A DNA stretch of 64,000 bases, taken from contig OX463808.1 in assembly GCA_949825045.1 (NCBI GenBank), positions 27,899,674 through 27,963,673 on the forward strand. The letters run 5' to 3'. A program made the position numbers and the translations under genes. Under the pieces are notes generated by a model. It had not been told where the DNA came from. It made no database searches and saw only the letters and a program-made list of their open reading frames with translations. The stretch comes from Argyresthia goedartella. Its lineage: Eukaryota > Arthropoda > Insecta > Lepidoptera > Argyresthiidae. This document shows, piece by piece, positions 34,111 through 45,758 of the stretch; the first letter of the stretch is position 1, and the number at the start of each line of letters is the position of its first letter.

Positions 34111-35560
34111 ACTACCTATAATTTTGTTGTTGAAAAAATAAACTCGATGATTAATTTTGAGAGTTGGATTTCATTTCCGAACAGATGTAAAATCACAAAT
34201 ACATATAATAATAACAAAGCCCAGTTAAAAAAAAATTGCTGAGTTATCAATTTTGATGCTATAATATTTATCGGTAGCGTGGAATTATATTAATTATTGT
34301 TTGTGGATTGGCGTTGACTATTTCTTTCATATTCGTTGCGCCAGTAAAGATGATGAACTTATGTAATAGACGATGTTCCATTAACTCGTTGCAAAATAAA
34401 CTATATAAAGAAAACTTCATGTAAAAAAACTGTCTGTGGATAAGGATAGGTGAAGGCTGTCCTTCGTGTTAGGTTGATATGTAAGAACTACAAAGCCAGC
34501 CGACTACCTAATTAGAGTTTTGTTCTTGTCTTTAAAAAAAACTAGTCGCTTACAGTTATACCAATACAGTAATAGTGTCATCCAAAACCAGTATATTTTA
34601 ACCAAAAATAGAATTAACCGTCAGCACCTGTTTAGATACGATGCGGTTTGAAAATATCCCTACATATTTATCACTTCGAATTAAAATTTTATAAAATTGG
34701 GGAGTCATTGACCTCTAACAAACGAATATATCTGCGGTCGGCCGGTAGAAGAGCGATTGACCGTGAATAGCAGTTCATACCTATATCTGTCACTAGCGCC
34801 CCTAGTAACAGCAACGATTGGTATCATACTGGTAGACGCAAACAACACCCAAATGACATGACATGGTGCCTACCTGCTAGACCTCAGGAACCAAGAAGAA
34901 CCTCCTACCTACCTACTCACAGAGAGTTGGATATCTGCGTATTACTGTAGTACTATGATATAGAGTAGAAGCCTACACTAGGTACACTTTCCTTCAACAA
35001 ATTATTACTCAGGTCATTGAACATAGTAATATGTAACACTAATCAAGCTCTCAAATAAATTTTCTGACCCGATTTCACATAGAAAAATAGAACTATATAT
35101 AGAATAAAAATAAAACTTATAAATCTTTCAGCTTTACGGTATTCCCGATAACCTTTATTTGCCTTAAATTTTTTCTAAAAGCCTCCTCGGGGACCTGTCG
35201 CCAAGTTCTCAAATCGGTTTTAAATTACGCAAAAAACTGGACGGCACTGTAATTAAACATAAATCACTACACGGGAAACTCGGCAGCTTTCGCGTAAAGG
35301 CCTTTACATTTTTGCAGCTGAAGGAAATATCACTTTCACGACAACAATGTTTTAGGAGCCTCGTCAGCCACCTGAGCCCACATTAGCATCAGGATAAATA
35401 ACTTTATTTTAAACGTTGAAATGCGCGTCGGCACAGACATTCGACGAATAAAAAAACAGCACCAAAAATCTACATACACTATCAAGAACATCAAATGATT
35501 AATATTTATCACTGATGATTTGAAGATCCAATGCCAATAAAAAAAGTTTTAACTAAATAC
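34111..35560. other. No gene recognised
   Basis: AT-rich. No supported coding frame or named repeat beyond short AT runs. Confidence 0.4.
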
Positions 35561-35577
35561 GATTTTAGTATACTCAC

Positions 35578-35757
35578 GTGTTGTCGAAATGCTGGCAGTA
35601 TTTCTTTTTTACTGGCGCTATATTCTTGCGCAAGAGGCACTAACAGTATAGCCGTCGTCGATGCGCAAACAAGAACTAGCCGTGCGATCCGTCCGTGCGC
35701 CCAGCTAACTACGCCCGCAGTACCGCACAGTGCGACCGACACTAACAGGCTGCTCAA
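35578..35757 (-). CDS. Possible exon encoding a signal peptide
   Basis: The frame contains a hydrophobic core (ARLVLVCASTTAILLVPLAQ) followed by EYSASKKEILPAFRQH, and ends at a good donor, CAACAC|GTGAGT. This is the pattern of a first exon of a small secreted insect protein. However, no ATG is in frame; a TGA lies just upstream, and the base triplet before ARLV is ATC. It may be a dead first exon, use another start, or be chance. Downstream exons were not found at lower coordinates. No family is assigned. Confidence 0.3.
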
Positions 35758-36043
35758 AAATCACGGTGGCATTGATAATGTTGTCTCAAACCTTTATCGC
35801 AAATGTGTGCCCTAACAACAACATCTGTCCTTCACATTGAACGTTCGTTTACCAATATACAAGCCGTACTACTTAATGTTTGAATTTTAAAGCACAAAGT
35901 ATGTTTACTTTTGACCTGGTTACAAGGCAGTAATGTTCATTTAATTATCTGTTTGTTTGTCTGTATTTAGTTAATGGCTACATTTGGCATCAAGTTCTAT
36001 TTAGTCGTTTGGTCAAAGCTGTATAAATTGTCCCCTTTTTATT

Positions 36044-36690
36044 AGGGTTCCGTACCTCAAAAGGTAAAAAGGAACCCTTATAGGATAATTCGCATGTCCG
36101 TCCGTCCGTCCGTCCGTCTGTCACAGGCACTTTTCTCGGGAACTATAAGAGTCTTGAAATCTTCTGGATTTTTTTATATGAAAAAAATATGGGAGGAAGT
36201 GGATTGTAGTAAAATACAATAATAAAAGTGGAGGGGGTAAAATGACAAAAAAAAACACCGTAATAAGTCATGTCGGGTATCGTTGAAAAGGGCTCTTTAT
36301 AAACTTTTCAATATTATTTATACAAATTTTAGTTTTGATAACTTCTGAATTTATAATCAAAAAATTACCATCCCCCCCCCCCCTTATCTCCGAAACTGCA
36401 GCTAAAATTATGAAAAAATTACAGAATATAGAACTTAAGCCAAATATTACTGGAAAACCTACCCGGAATTGCTGAGATTTTTAATTTATCTGTAAACCAC
36501 ATACAAACTTATAAATGCACCAGGTTACGTACATGGAGTATGAAAGTGGCCGCACCAATTACTTTGTAAACAACATTTTGCTATGTAAAATCCAAACTAT
36601 TCACTCCACACCATCCCCACCATTGTCCGATGATACGGAACACTTCGTGCGCGAGTCCGACTCGCACTTGACCGTTTATTTTATTGAGCC
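36044..36690 (+). repeat. Family B dispersed repeat with GTCC run and poly-C
   Basis: It opens GGTTCCGTACCTCAAAAGGT and has a (GTCC)n run near 36095. A long C run at about 36370 is followed by TTATCTCCGAAACTGC. It closes GAGTCCGACTCGCACTTGAC. Confidence 0.7.
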
Positions 36691-36699
36691 TACTCGGTG

Positions 36700-37680
36700 T
36701 CTTACTGCTGGGCAAAGGCCTCGCCCAACGCCCATCTTTAAAGCGATAAACTTCCTAGAGAAGATACTTCCCAAATCCCGAAAAAATATTAGCCCAAAAA
36801 ATACCGATTTAGCTAGACTTAATTATTCTAAGCTATGTATTTAGTTTTTTTTACCTAATCCCTTATCACCTTAAACTTACAATTTCTTGGGATCTAAAAA
36901 AATATTGATACGGTTCTTGCGTCAAAAAATACTATTCAAAATATCTTAAATCTGTAATAATCAGTGGTTTTTGAAAAGTAAATAAAAACACAATTTTCGC
37001 TCCGTTCTGCCGCAGCGATTGACGTAACAACCATGTTCTGTCAACTACCACGAACCGAGTTCGTCATTTTTCCGAGCCTTGACGTTAATCAAGAAACGAG
37101 TCCAGCCATAAAAGTGACGAATTGACGACGAAGCGAAGTTATGGCAGTATGCAAAATAATAATGCATTTCGTTCATCAATTTGCATTGACATTTTTGAGA
37201 TAAATGGATTAAAACAAAGATTAAATTTAAGAGATATAATAAATGTACATTTTCGTCCCCAGTCGGTGGTGTCGTTAGGTGATTACTAATGACTTGATTA
37301 GTCTGATTGTTGTCTTGGGTTTCCTGTTTTTTTGGACGGCGCTTATACATCCTTGATCTGAGCCATGCATACATTAGCTTATACATACAATTAGTATATT
37401 TAGAGAGTATATTTAGAAAAAGAGTAAAGCGATTTTTTTCCTTACAAATCGTCGTTGCGTGGTAACGTGCGATCTCGCAGTGTTGTAGGGAGATAGGACG
37501 CGCGTAGTACTCGTATTATATTAGGTAGGTATTAAAATAGCCGCCCCGATCTGAGTCTGACACGTGTTATCAACCGACGCCGGCAGCGCACCAATAGTGC
37601 CACAGCGACGCCAAAATACAGGCGTATTGCGTTAGTTTACTACGAAATATTTATTCAATCTCACGTTTGGTATTACAAGT
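36700..37680. other. No gene recognised
   Basis: A minus-strand frame at 37045-37386 is open but low-complexity and without motif. The rest is AT-rich intergenic DNA. Confidence 0.4.
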
Positions 37681-37689
37681 TATTGAAAA

Positions 37690-37800
37690 AAAAATAAAAA
37701 AATAGAGGACACTAATCGAACTAGGCCCATAGGTAGTAAGCTCAACAAGGCTTGTGTTATGGGTACTAGATTAATATTACTAGATAAAATTGGAAGTTTG
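37690..37800 (-). mobile_element. SINE tail fragment
   Basis: The reverse complement of ACACAAGCCTTGTTGAGC and TAGTACCCATAACACAAGCC matches the tail of the SINE at 5195-5465. Confidence 0.5.
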
Positions 37801-38198
37801 TATGTGTCTGTATTATTTAATTTATCTGTTAAAAATTATTTTACTTCTGTACAGCTATCCTGCAATCTGTTATATTTTTTTAATATAGGTGAGATTAATT
37901 TAAAATTGCTAAACCTCCACTGATTGTGACGCCTCGATTCGGATGTATACTTGTGCCTAGTGTAGGGAGCAACAAAAATTACTTTTATGTAATTAGATAG
38001 GTATCTAATTTTGCAAGTCAAGTTTCTTACTAATGATGGTTTCATGATAACCTTTTATCATACAAATCAATTAAGATAATACTTAAGTTCTTATACATAG
38101 GTTATTTCATATTCTGTGATAATACTCTGCAATATCTCCTGCTTGGATGTACAATGAACACAATACATATAATATAACCCATACCCTAAATTAGATAT

Positions 38199-39215
38199 GT
38201 GTACCTAGGTCCACGGCCCTTTAGATGTTGTAAAAAAAGCCGCCATTCTGCAACTGTATCTAGCTCCACAGATTTTTTTAGAAATGAGACAATAGTCAGA
38301 TGGTTTGGGATAAAAATCTATTATAAATCCTTTTGCATCAATTCATACCCATCCATTGAATAAAAACCCTGGTGTAAATATTTTTTAATAAAATCCTTGT
38401 ATAACCACCTGGGTATGTGTTTCTAAGTCCACGGTCCTTTCATCTTGTACAAAATGCCACCCATAGTGGAATTGTATTTGAGTCCACGGAATTTTTAGGG
38501 GTTTTATTGTGTAAAGATATAGTACGGTTAGATAAAGCAATAAAATAGTAAATCCATATCCGCTGAAACAAACAACAAACAACCATCTCTCCCTCGCTTT
38601 CCTATGATAGGTATTATCGTTCCTTTTCAGAGATTAAAAAGCCGCTAAAGTTTTGAAAGTTGGCCAAGTTAAAATGCTTCTTTTAATATACTTAAAAATA
38701 TTTGAAATCACAGTATTTATCACAATTATTATTCTTATAACCTCAAGTTCAAGTTTATTTCTTACTTATTGAGTAGTACCTCACTTATCAGATGTAATCA
38801 TCTCACTTATCAGATGTAATCATTCAACTCTTTTCCTAGGTACTATTAGAAGCATCTTAACTTGGATAATTTTCAAAACTTAAGGGGCTGTTTTCTGTCC
38901 GAAAAGGAATGGTAATACCGTAGCAAAGTAAGGGCGCTCCATCTCTTTCTGGCACAAATGAAATCCCACGAAAAACATTCTGTAAAAAACTAGCCAAGTC
39001 TCGATGGAGCTGCTTGTTTATCTCTAAAAAGTATGAAATCTAGACAATGGATGGTTATTGATTGATGCAAAAGGATTAATATACAATCGATTTTATCCAA
39101 ACCATCTGGGTATTAAAACATCTCTATGTCATTAAAAATCCATGGACCTAGATACAACTGCAGTATGGGCGGCTTTTTTTCCAACATCAAAGTTCCGTGG
39201 ACTTAGATACACAAA
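38199..39215. mobile_element. About 1-kb foldback element with long imperfect inverted arms
   Basis: Left arm: GTACCTAGGTCCACGGCCC, AATCCTTTTGCATCAATTCA, TCGTTCCTTTTCAGAGA, AAGTTGGCCAAGTTAAAATG. The same blocks occur reversed from 38843 to 39215 (CATCTTAACTTGGATAATTT, CCGAAAAGGAATGGTAATAC, TGATGCAAAAGGATTAATAT, CCGTGGACTTAGATACAC). The left arm also repeats its first block in direct orientation (38416-38490). No ORF; a two-unit 22-bp repeat (CTCACTTATCAGATGTAATC) lies in the loop. Confidence 0.65.
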
Positions 39216-39769
39216 CCCATTAAATCAAGGTTTGCTTTTCCCATATTGAATCTCCAGAAATGTATTCTAACGGTGCCACGCCTCCTCTACATACCTACTT
39301 ACTCGTTGGCACATCAAATACGATCTCGATAACATAAAAAAGAGTACTCTTTTTATATTTGCGATGATATGAAATATATTTTCAGCCCATTTTACAGTCA
39401 CTGATTAAAGTCAATTTTATCAAAAAATCCTAGCCCACACATCATGGTTTCCCAAATAAGAGAAACCTAGATATACATTATCAAATGTAGAATTCTGTAC
39501 TTACAGTAAAATTGTACCTACCTAAGTCTACATATATGTAGGTAAACTACTCAATAAGTTTTTTTGTATCAATATTAATATCTGCTTACATATTTTATCA
39601 ACGACAATTTCAAATGTGAAATTACTTTTTGCTCTTTAAAAAACGCTGTTTTATAAAAGAACAATGATAAGGGCGAAAACACCTGTAATGGCGCGTCTGC
39701 ACGCTCGGCAAGCCTCCACACAAAAGCCGTCACAATTTGTAGAGCTTGAAGCCGATCCGATCAAGTGTC

Positions 39770-39925
39770 GGTTTTTAGGGTTTCATACCCAAAGGGTAAA
39801 AACGGGACCCTATTACTAAGACTCCGCTGTCTGTCTGTCTGTATGTCAGTCTGTCACCAGACTGTATCTCATGAACCGTGATAGTTAGACAGTTAAAATT
39901 TTCACAGATGATGTATTTCTGTGGG
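39770..39925 (+). repeat. Family B 5' fragment
   Basis: TTTCATACCCAAAGGGTAAA, ACCCTATTACTAAGACTCCG and GTTAAAATTTTCACAGATGA belong to the family's opening block. It is interrupted by a SINE piece. Confidence 0.55.
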
Positions 39926-40000
39926 AAACCCTGTGTCGTGGAAACCAGAAACCAAGACCTGTGCATTTTTTTCTTCCTCCAAAGCCGGGATTCGAACTGG
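39925..40000 (-). mobile_element. Partial SINE (family S1)
   Basis: ACCCTGTGTCGTGGAAACCA, CAAGACCTGTGCATT and GCCGGGATTCGAACTGG (B box reversed) match the S1 copies. The A-box side is absent. Confidence 0.55.
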
Positions 40001-40537
40001 TAACTTATTAATTAAACCAGGAGGCTGGAAGCGCTATTTTGTAAAATGAATAAACGTCTATGTTTCGATTTCGGTTCAGTTCAGTTGTGAATCAGTTTTG
40101 GTATGGTTCAATGGAATTCGTAAATAAAAGCGAAGGAAATGAAAACCAAGAAAGAAATTCTTATGGTCATTTTTAGAAAGCATTTAAAAAAGTTACTTTA
40201 CTTATAATTAAAATAACTTAGGCCAAATGGACGACTCAATAAATTCAACAATCTGACGCACTCGCACTGGATGGCATCGTTTGATTCCATCCACACGCTT
40301 GCGAGCTTGTAGTGGCTCGGAGCTTGCGGCATGTGGCAAGCATCCGGACGAGGCATGACAAAGTCCGTAGGTAGCTATTAAAAAAGGTGCGTGATAGGTA
40401 CGTACTTGAAAAGTTAAGGAAACCCTAGCCTATAGTATAAATTCAAAAGGCCTCCTGCAATTTCTTTGTTGAACACCTTACTTCTTTTTAGCCGACTTCA
40501 AAGAAAGAGGAAGTTCTCATTCGCCGGCATCTTTCTT

Positions 40538-40700
40538 AGGGTTCCGTCACCGAAAGGTGCCAAACGGGGTCCTATTACTAAGCCTGCGCTGCCCGTCCGT
40601 TTGTCTGTCTGTCCGTCTGACCGTTAGCGGGTTGAATCTCATGAATCGTAATAGGTGGAGAGTTGAAATTCTCACAGAACGTGTATTGAGAAAAAAAGAA
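40538..40700 (+). repeat. Family B 5' fragment
   Basis: GGTTCCGTCACCGAAAGGTG and GTTGAAATTCTCACAGAACG. It is preceded by an AGCCGACTTCAAAGAAAGAG end like that of the 31928 element. Confidence 0.55.
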
Positions 40701-41095
40701 AGAAAGAATGATTCGCAGCCGATCGAGACGCATACATACAAATAATTACAACCGAAAACAAATCATTATCGCGATCCGCCTCAGCAGCTGCAGAACGGCA
40801 ACTGGCACTTCATAATGCTAAGGTGAACACCTTAGCGCTGGTTTTCTGACCTTAACACACTTCTGACCTTACGTAGAAAACACATTATAACATAATTGTA
40901 AATAATATAACATAATCCTTCGAATACCTTATATGGTATTATTATTTACAAACCAAAGAAAATTATATTATTTATAAAATTATGACAACATTACACATAA
41001 GACATAATACACTGGTTTAAACACACACAACCACATCCCAGTCTAGAGATGAATCAAACTTTCGAACAATAGGAGCCCTTTTTTCGAATAAAGAA

Positions 41096-41375
41096 CTCTG
41101 TGGTCTAATGGGTTTCACGCTTGCTTCTCACACTGGAGATGCAGGTTCGACACCTGACCATGTACCAATGACATAATTAATTAATGCTAAGTTCATGATC
41201 GAGCGTTCAGTGTTTCGGATGACACGTTAAGCTGTTGGTCCCGGCTACTATCGCTACGTGGTATTGTTCGTAAAACCCCTCCATCAACCCGCACTGAGCT
41301 AGCGTGGTGGACTATGGCTTGATTTTATTCGTATCCGGGTAAATGCATGTGCCCCTCAGTGGGGACATTAATGGG
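41096..41375 (+). mobile_element. tRNA-derived SINE (family S2)
   Basis: TGTGGTCTAATGGGTTTCAC (A box) and GATGCAGGTTCGACACCTGA (B box) lie at tRNA spacing, followed by GTTTCGGATGACACGTTAAG. A partner in the opposite orientation is at 33551-33736. Confidence 0.7.
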
Positions 41376-41439
41376 CTACATTTATTATATTATTTTTGAT
41401 TTTATAAGCCCTTAATGATTGCGCACTGCTACAGGATAT

Positions 41440-42318
41440 ATATATATATATATATCGATATCATCAACATCAACACCGTTGTCGCCTCTGTCGCTAAGAC
41501 GGTTAAAGGTGGAACATACTCTTATCAGAAAGGAGTTTTCTCTATAGTTGCTATGCACGAGGGGCAATAAGAACAGCGGAAATCTACGAGCACTACGACT
41601 GGGAACTTTCAGTTTAATTTTACTGAGCATCGAAGGACAGTCTACAGCGCGCCCACTGTTTTCATAATTTACACAAAATCTGAAATATCCCTGCGAAGTT
41701 TCAAAGGGATAAGATGTATTCGAGCACAGCGATTCTTATATTTGAGCCGACAACTTGAATTTGAAGCCGACATATCTTGTGATTTTTTTCTGAATCCTTT
41801 CGAGTCTATTGCAATAGACATCGTCAAATGGGTTCAAAAACTGCGAAGCATATTCTAAATGACTGCGGACGTAAGCGCAATAAAGAATTTTACCGTTTTC
41901 ATTTTTAATCGATTTCGATGCCCTCATGACTAATCCTAGTGCTTTCGATGCTTTACTGACAATTGCATCAATGTGACGGTCAAAAATAAGTTTGCTATCA
42001 ATAATTACAACAAGGTCTTTGCTGTCAAAAACTCTAGTAAGTGGAAGGTTCATTAAGCATATATGGTTTTAATTTTCGAGTAAAAGTTACAAAGAAGCAC
42101 TTAGCGGCATTTGAGTCTAACTTATTGATAGCGCAGTAATCATCAAGCCTGAGCAAATTATTCTGTAGGAGTTGAGAATCCGAGATCCCACTAACCACCC
42201 TGAATCTCTTCATATCGTCGGCAAGAAAATCAGTTCTAAAATCTGCGTATAAAACGCTCTGATGCGCAGCATTCTGGAATTTGCCAGTGTTATTTGGAAC
42301 CCAGTATATAACGTTCAT
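41440..42318 (-). mobile_element. Non-LTR retrotransposon, C-terminal half (family D)
   Basis: The 42318-42034 frame has the reverse-transcriptase core FLADDMKRFRVVSG and NNLLRLDDYCAINKLDSNAA. After a frameshift, 42053-41736 has SKLIFDRHIDAIVSKASKAL and SHLEYASQFLNP. The end, 41630-41412, has LKVPSRSARRFPLFLLP and STFNRLSD. The 5' part continues at 43895-44350, so the element was split by insertions. Confidence 0.7.
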
Positions 42319-42480
42319 ACAGAGCGATTAGAAACCATCCAGAGATCATTTACAAGGCACCTTGTGCTTTCATCTCTTCTGGGATCTGTCATAAGGACAG
42401 CTAAGTGCAGAGGCTCTCCCTTTCAAAATAACTTCCTTGTCTGATCGTAGGCGAATTTTTGACCTATCCTTTCTACACAA
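42258..42480 (+). mobile_element. Opposite-strand non-LTR fragment
   Basis: VRSILEFASVIWNPVYN and ERLETIQRSFTRHL, then LSDRRRIFDLSFLHN after a shift, match the C-terminal region of a related reverse-transcriptase protein. It abuts the minus-strand copy head to head. Confidence 0.6.
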
Positions 42481-42734
42481 TACATGAAATGGCCAAGTCC
42501 AATATGTCAAGACGTGCTAGAAAGGGTAGAAGAAGAGTGATGTGTCTGGACACATTTAAAATACCAAAATTCAGAACTAACCTGGGCGAACACGCACCTC
42601 TAGCGAGGATGCTGTCCACTTATAATGAAATCTGGATACCTTACAATCTAGATATCTTCTTAACAGCATAGAGTGTTTCAAGCGTAAGCTTATCTTTGGC
42701 CAACACACATAGTCGCTGTGTTTATGATTGTTTG

Positions 42735-43000
42735 TTTTTAACCGACTACGGAGACCGCCAAAAGGAAGGGTAATGATTTTGGCAGTCTATGTATGTATGT
42801 GGGTGGGTATGTATGTATGTCCACTCGTAGCGCCTAAACTACTGAACCGATTTTAGTAAATGAGGTGTCAATAGATTTGTAATAATTCTGCGGGTGACAT
42901 AGGCTATGTAGATCGGATGTGGCGCCCTCTAGCGGCCATGAAAAACTCTGTTTAGTTAGGTAAATGTTTGGTACTCATGAACTATGATAGCTAGAGAGTT
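42735..43000. repeat. Dispersed repeat with CCGACTACGGAGACCGCC head
   Basis: It starts TTAACCGACTACGGAGACCG, has a TATG/GGGT microsatellite, AAACTACTGAACCGATTTTA and GGCGCCCTCTAGCGGCC. It runs into a family B internal piece (GTTGAAATTTTCACAGATGA). Confidence 0.5.
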
Positions 43001-43063
43001 GAAATTTTCACAGATGATGTGTTTCTTTTGCCGCTATAACAAAAAATACTAAAATCAATAAAT

Positions 43064-43366
43064 AAAAAAAAATATAAGTAAAAAAAAACTATAACCCGAC
43101 TACGTGAGTTAAGAGGTTTAAAAAGTGCGAAACAAGGAAATATTTCAGAAAGAAGTCAAGAAATGCGAAGGTACAAAAATGGTCGAGGTAGAGCCGTGGT
43201 CTCGTGGAGAATGAGAATACAGTAGGTGCGACCACGGCTCTACCTCGACCATTTTTGTACCTTCGCATTTCTTGACTTCTTTCTGAAATATTTCCTTGTT
43301 TCGCACTTTTTAAACCTCTTAACTCACGTAGTCGGGTTATAGTTTTTTTTTACTTATATTTTTTTT
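43064..43366. repeat. Near-perfect 300-bp palindrome (137-bp arms)
   Basis: The left arm 43064-43201 and right arm 43230-43366 are reverse complements with, at most, a one-base difference in the outer A/T run. The 28-base loop is 43202-43229. Blocks include ACTATAACCCGACTACGTGA and GGTCGAGGTAGAGCCGTGG, and their reverse complements. There is no tRNA-like box or ORF. Confidence 0.9.
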
Positions 43367-43699
43367 ACTTTAAATTATCTGCATTTACTTAAATATTTTG
43401 TTTATATTTTTCGTGTAACCATTTCTTGTTTTTGTTGTGTTTCATAACATAACTTAGGTCCTTTTTTATATTTTTCAGTATTTTGTTGCCCTATTTTACA
43501 ATAATTTAATTTACTTTTACTTCTGTAGTTTTTAAAATGATATGACATTGTTGACAATGCTGTGCGCTACTAAATTTGATGCAAACTCTTGTATTGTTTT
43601 TGTAATATTATCCTTCTGTATTTGTGTTTGTATTGTTGATGTGCCTTATATTAATAAATAAATAAAACATAAATAAACATAAACATAAACATTTACATT

Positions 43700-43896
43700 C
43701 AGGCACATACATTGCTTCTGGCCCCACACTAGGATACCCTGTGTCGTGGTAACCAGAAACAGCGGCGTCACACACATATAAACATCCAAGACCTGGGGTT
43801 TTTTTTTTTTTTTTTTTTCATTACCCCCAGCCGGGGTCGAACCCGGGACCTCTCGCATGGTAGGCAGAGCCACAACCGCTGCGCCACAGAGGCCGT
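43700..43896 (-). mobile_element. tRNA-derived SINE (family S1)
   Basis: The minus strand starts CGGCCTCTGTGGCGCAGCGG (A box), then GTCCCGGGTTCGACCCCGG (B box), a long A run (T run on plus, about 43800-43819), and GTTACCACGACACAGGG. It is the best-preserved promoter of the SINEs here. Confidence 0.8.
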
Positions 43897-44350
43897 CGAA
43901 CAAATAACATAAATCTTATGTTAGTGGAACATAGGTGAATATCATAAACAAATATTATAAATAGGAGTGGACCTAGAAGTGATGCTTGTGGGACCCCAGA
44001 TGGCACATTCATCCAAGATGATATAAAACTATTTAGAACTATGGCTTGAGATATTTCCGAAACATATGAAGCAAACCATCTTCTAATAAAATACTATGAT
44101 TGATGCAATCGAAAGTTTTGCTATAATCGGTATAGACGACATCTACTTGATCATTGTTGTCCATCCTCTCACTAACATAGTCGTGTAAAAGCTATATGTT
44201 GGATATGGACGATCTGCCCTTTAAAAATCCGTACTGCATTGAACTAAAACCAGATTTAAGCGCCTCGTAAAGTTGAGCGTATACGATATCCTTGAGTGTA
44301 CACGATGTCCGTAGTTTTGTTGGTGCACAACCATAATAATTATCGCTATT
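43895..44350 (-). mobile_element. Non-LTR retrotransposon family D, fingers/palm part
   Basis: Motif A reads VDVVYTDYSKTFDCINHS near 44090-44150. Motif B reads SGVPQASLLGPLLFIIF at about 44000, with Ala in place of the usual Gly in PQG. It is separated from the rest of the protein (41440-42318) by about 1.6 kb of insertions. Confidence 0.65.
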
Positions 44351-44760
44351 CAGCTTCTCGCTCCTCAGTCATTGATGCAAAACGGCATTAATGTTAATAC
44401 GAAAGAAACCGTACTTTTCCGGGACAAAATCGTAGCCGATTCTATGACCTGGGAAAACAAATAACTTTGTTAGGCTGTCCGCAGTAAAGAACCTAAACGA
44501 ACCTAGTTAAAATACAACATCCCTCAAGCCACACTGACGTTTTCATAATCTTATCATCACAGTGTATTCTTTGAATTATAAGATATTTTTGAAGCGAAAC
44601 AAATACTATGTTTATTCACAATAACTTAATTACTACTGCCTCGTAATGAAAGAGCGAGACCATCTAGCACATATATTTAAATACTTAAAAGGAGGTCTCA
44701 TTAAATTGTTTGTTATGTTAAGTTTAGTTAAAAAAATAAATATTTGTCATTTCGTTTTTT

Positions 44761-45680
44761 TCATTTTAATTTCAAATGAATATTTATTCTTTGCACATAT
44801 TTGTTTTGTTGTTCGGTCAAATTACAAGCATATGGAAAATTGCATAGAATTTTGCAATTAATCCTACTATGTAAATCTAGAAGTGTTTCACCACTTTTAT
44901 TCAAATCGTTCCGACTAATGTTTGAATGATTTGCCACCATAATTACAATAGTTTTGTACCCATCATAGCTACCACGACTAATTATTTTTACAAGATCTAC
45001 AAATTTCGACAGCAACTGTTCGTTACTTTTTGGTTAAGCCGGTAATATAGTAGAGGTCTAAGTCCTGCACCTAATTTGTCGGAGAACAATAGAGTTTTTT
45101 TCTGAGCACTTATTTTGGTAGTCGGGTACATGAGTGGAGTGGAGTGAGTGGCAGGACACACAGGCGGGGCAGCGTGCAGCATGTCACACGCCTCAGCAGG
45201 CAGCGCGACACTTGCGATAGCGGGCGGCGCAATGCGCGTAACGGTGAGCGGCGCTGCCCACGCGGCATCGTGCAGCTTGACACGCCTCAGCAGGCAGCGC
45301 AACACGCACGACAGCGAGCAGACGTGAGGAGGCACCTCCTCGTCGACGACGACGGCGACATTGTTTCTTGGTCGGGACAACGGTGGACTCTGCAACACTC
45401 ACGTTGAGGGGGGTCAAGAACAGAGTTTGTGATGTGGGCTCGTCCTCCTTGCTGGTCTCATCCTCCTCGTCCTCGATTAGAAAGCCCACCAGTTGTAGCT
45501 GAACTAACTCAGACGTCGCGGTTCTGAGTTTGACTAACTCACCCTGTTCTTTGGCATAATATTGGAGTGCGTTTGCCAGGAAGTCACTTAAATGCTGGAT
45601 ACCTTCTCGGGCTTCATGCAGGTAAGACTGTAAACTAACATTTTTTTCCCCGAAGCTCTTGCAGTAAGGACGTTAATTTT
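44761..45680 (-). pseudogene. Broken ORF, possibly a retrotransposon ORF1 with an SGNH-like domain
   Basis: From 45680 the frame reads EGIQHLSDFLANALQYYAKE, LRTATSELVQLQLVGFLIED, an acidic stretch and TPLNVSVAESTVVPTKK, then runs into Arg repeats in a GC-rich insert (45120-45360) with two related CCTCAGCAGGCAGCGC units. Below it, LLFSDKLGAGLRPLLYYRL and, after a shift, YDGYKTIVIMVANHSN and YVQRINIHLKL resemble the layout of SGNH-esterase domains found in some insect retroelement ORFs. The upstream position relative to the family D reverse transcriptase fits that idea. The domain call is inference from layout, not a firm match. Confidence 0.35.
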
Positions 45681-45758
45681 GTTCTGTTTGGTTGCGGTTT
45701 CGATGAAAATATATAATACTTTTTATCTTGAATTTATTTCATTACAAATACTTTTTAA

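Noticed and set aside
37045..37386. 113-residue minus-strand ORF
   Set aside because: Low-complexity composition, no motif and no splice or start context.
45144..45407. Plus-strand Arg-rich frame
   Set aside because: Low-complexity product of a GC-rich duplicated insert; the minus strand carries the coding-like sequence on either side.
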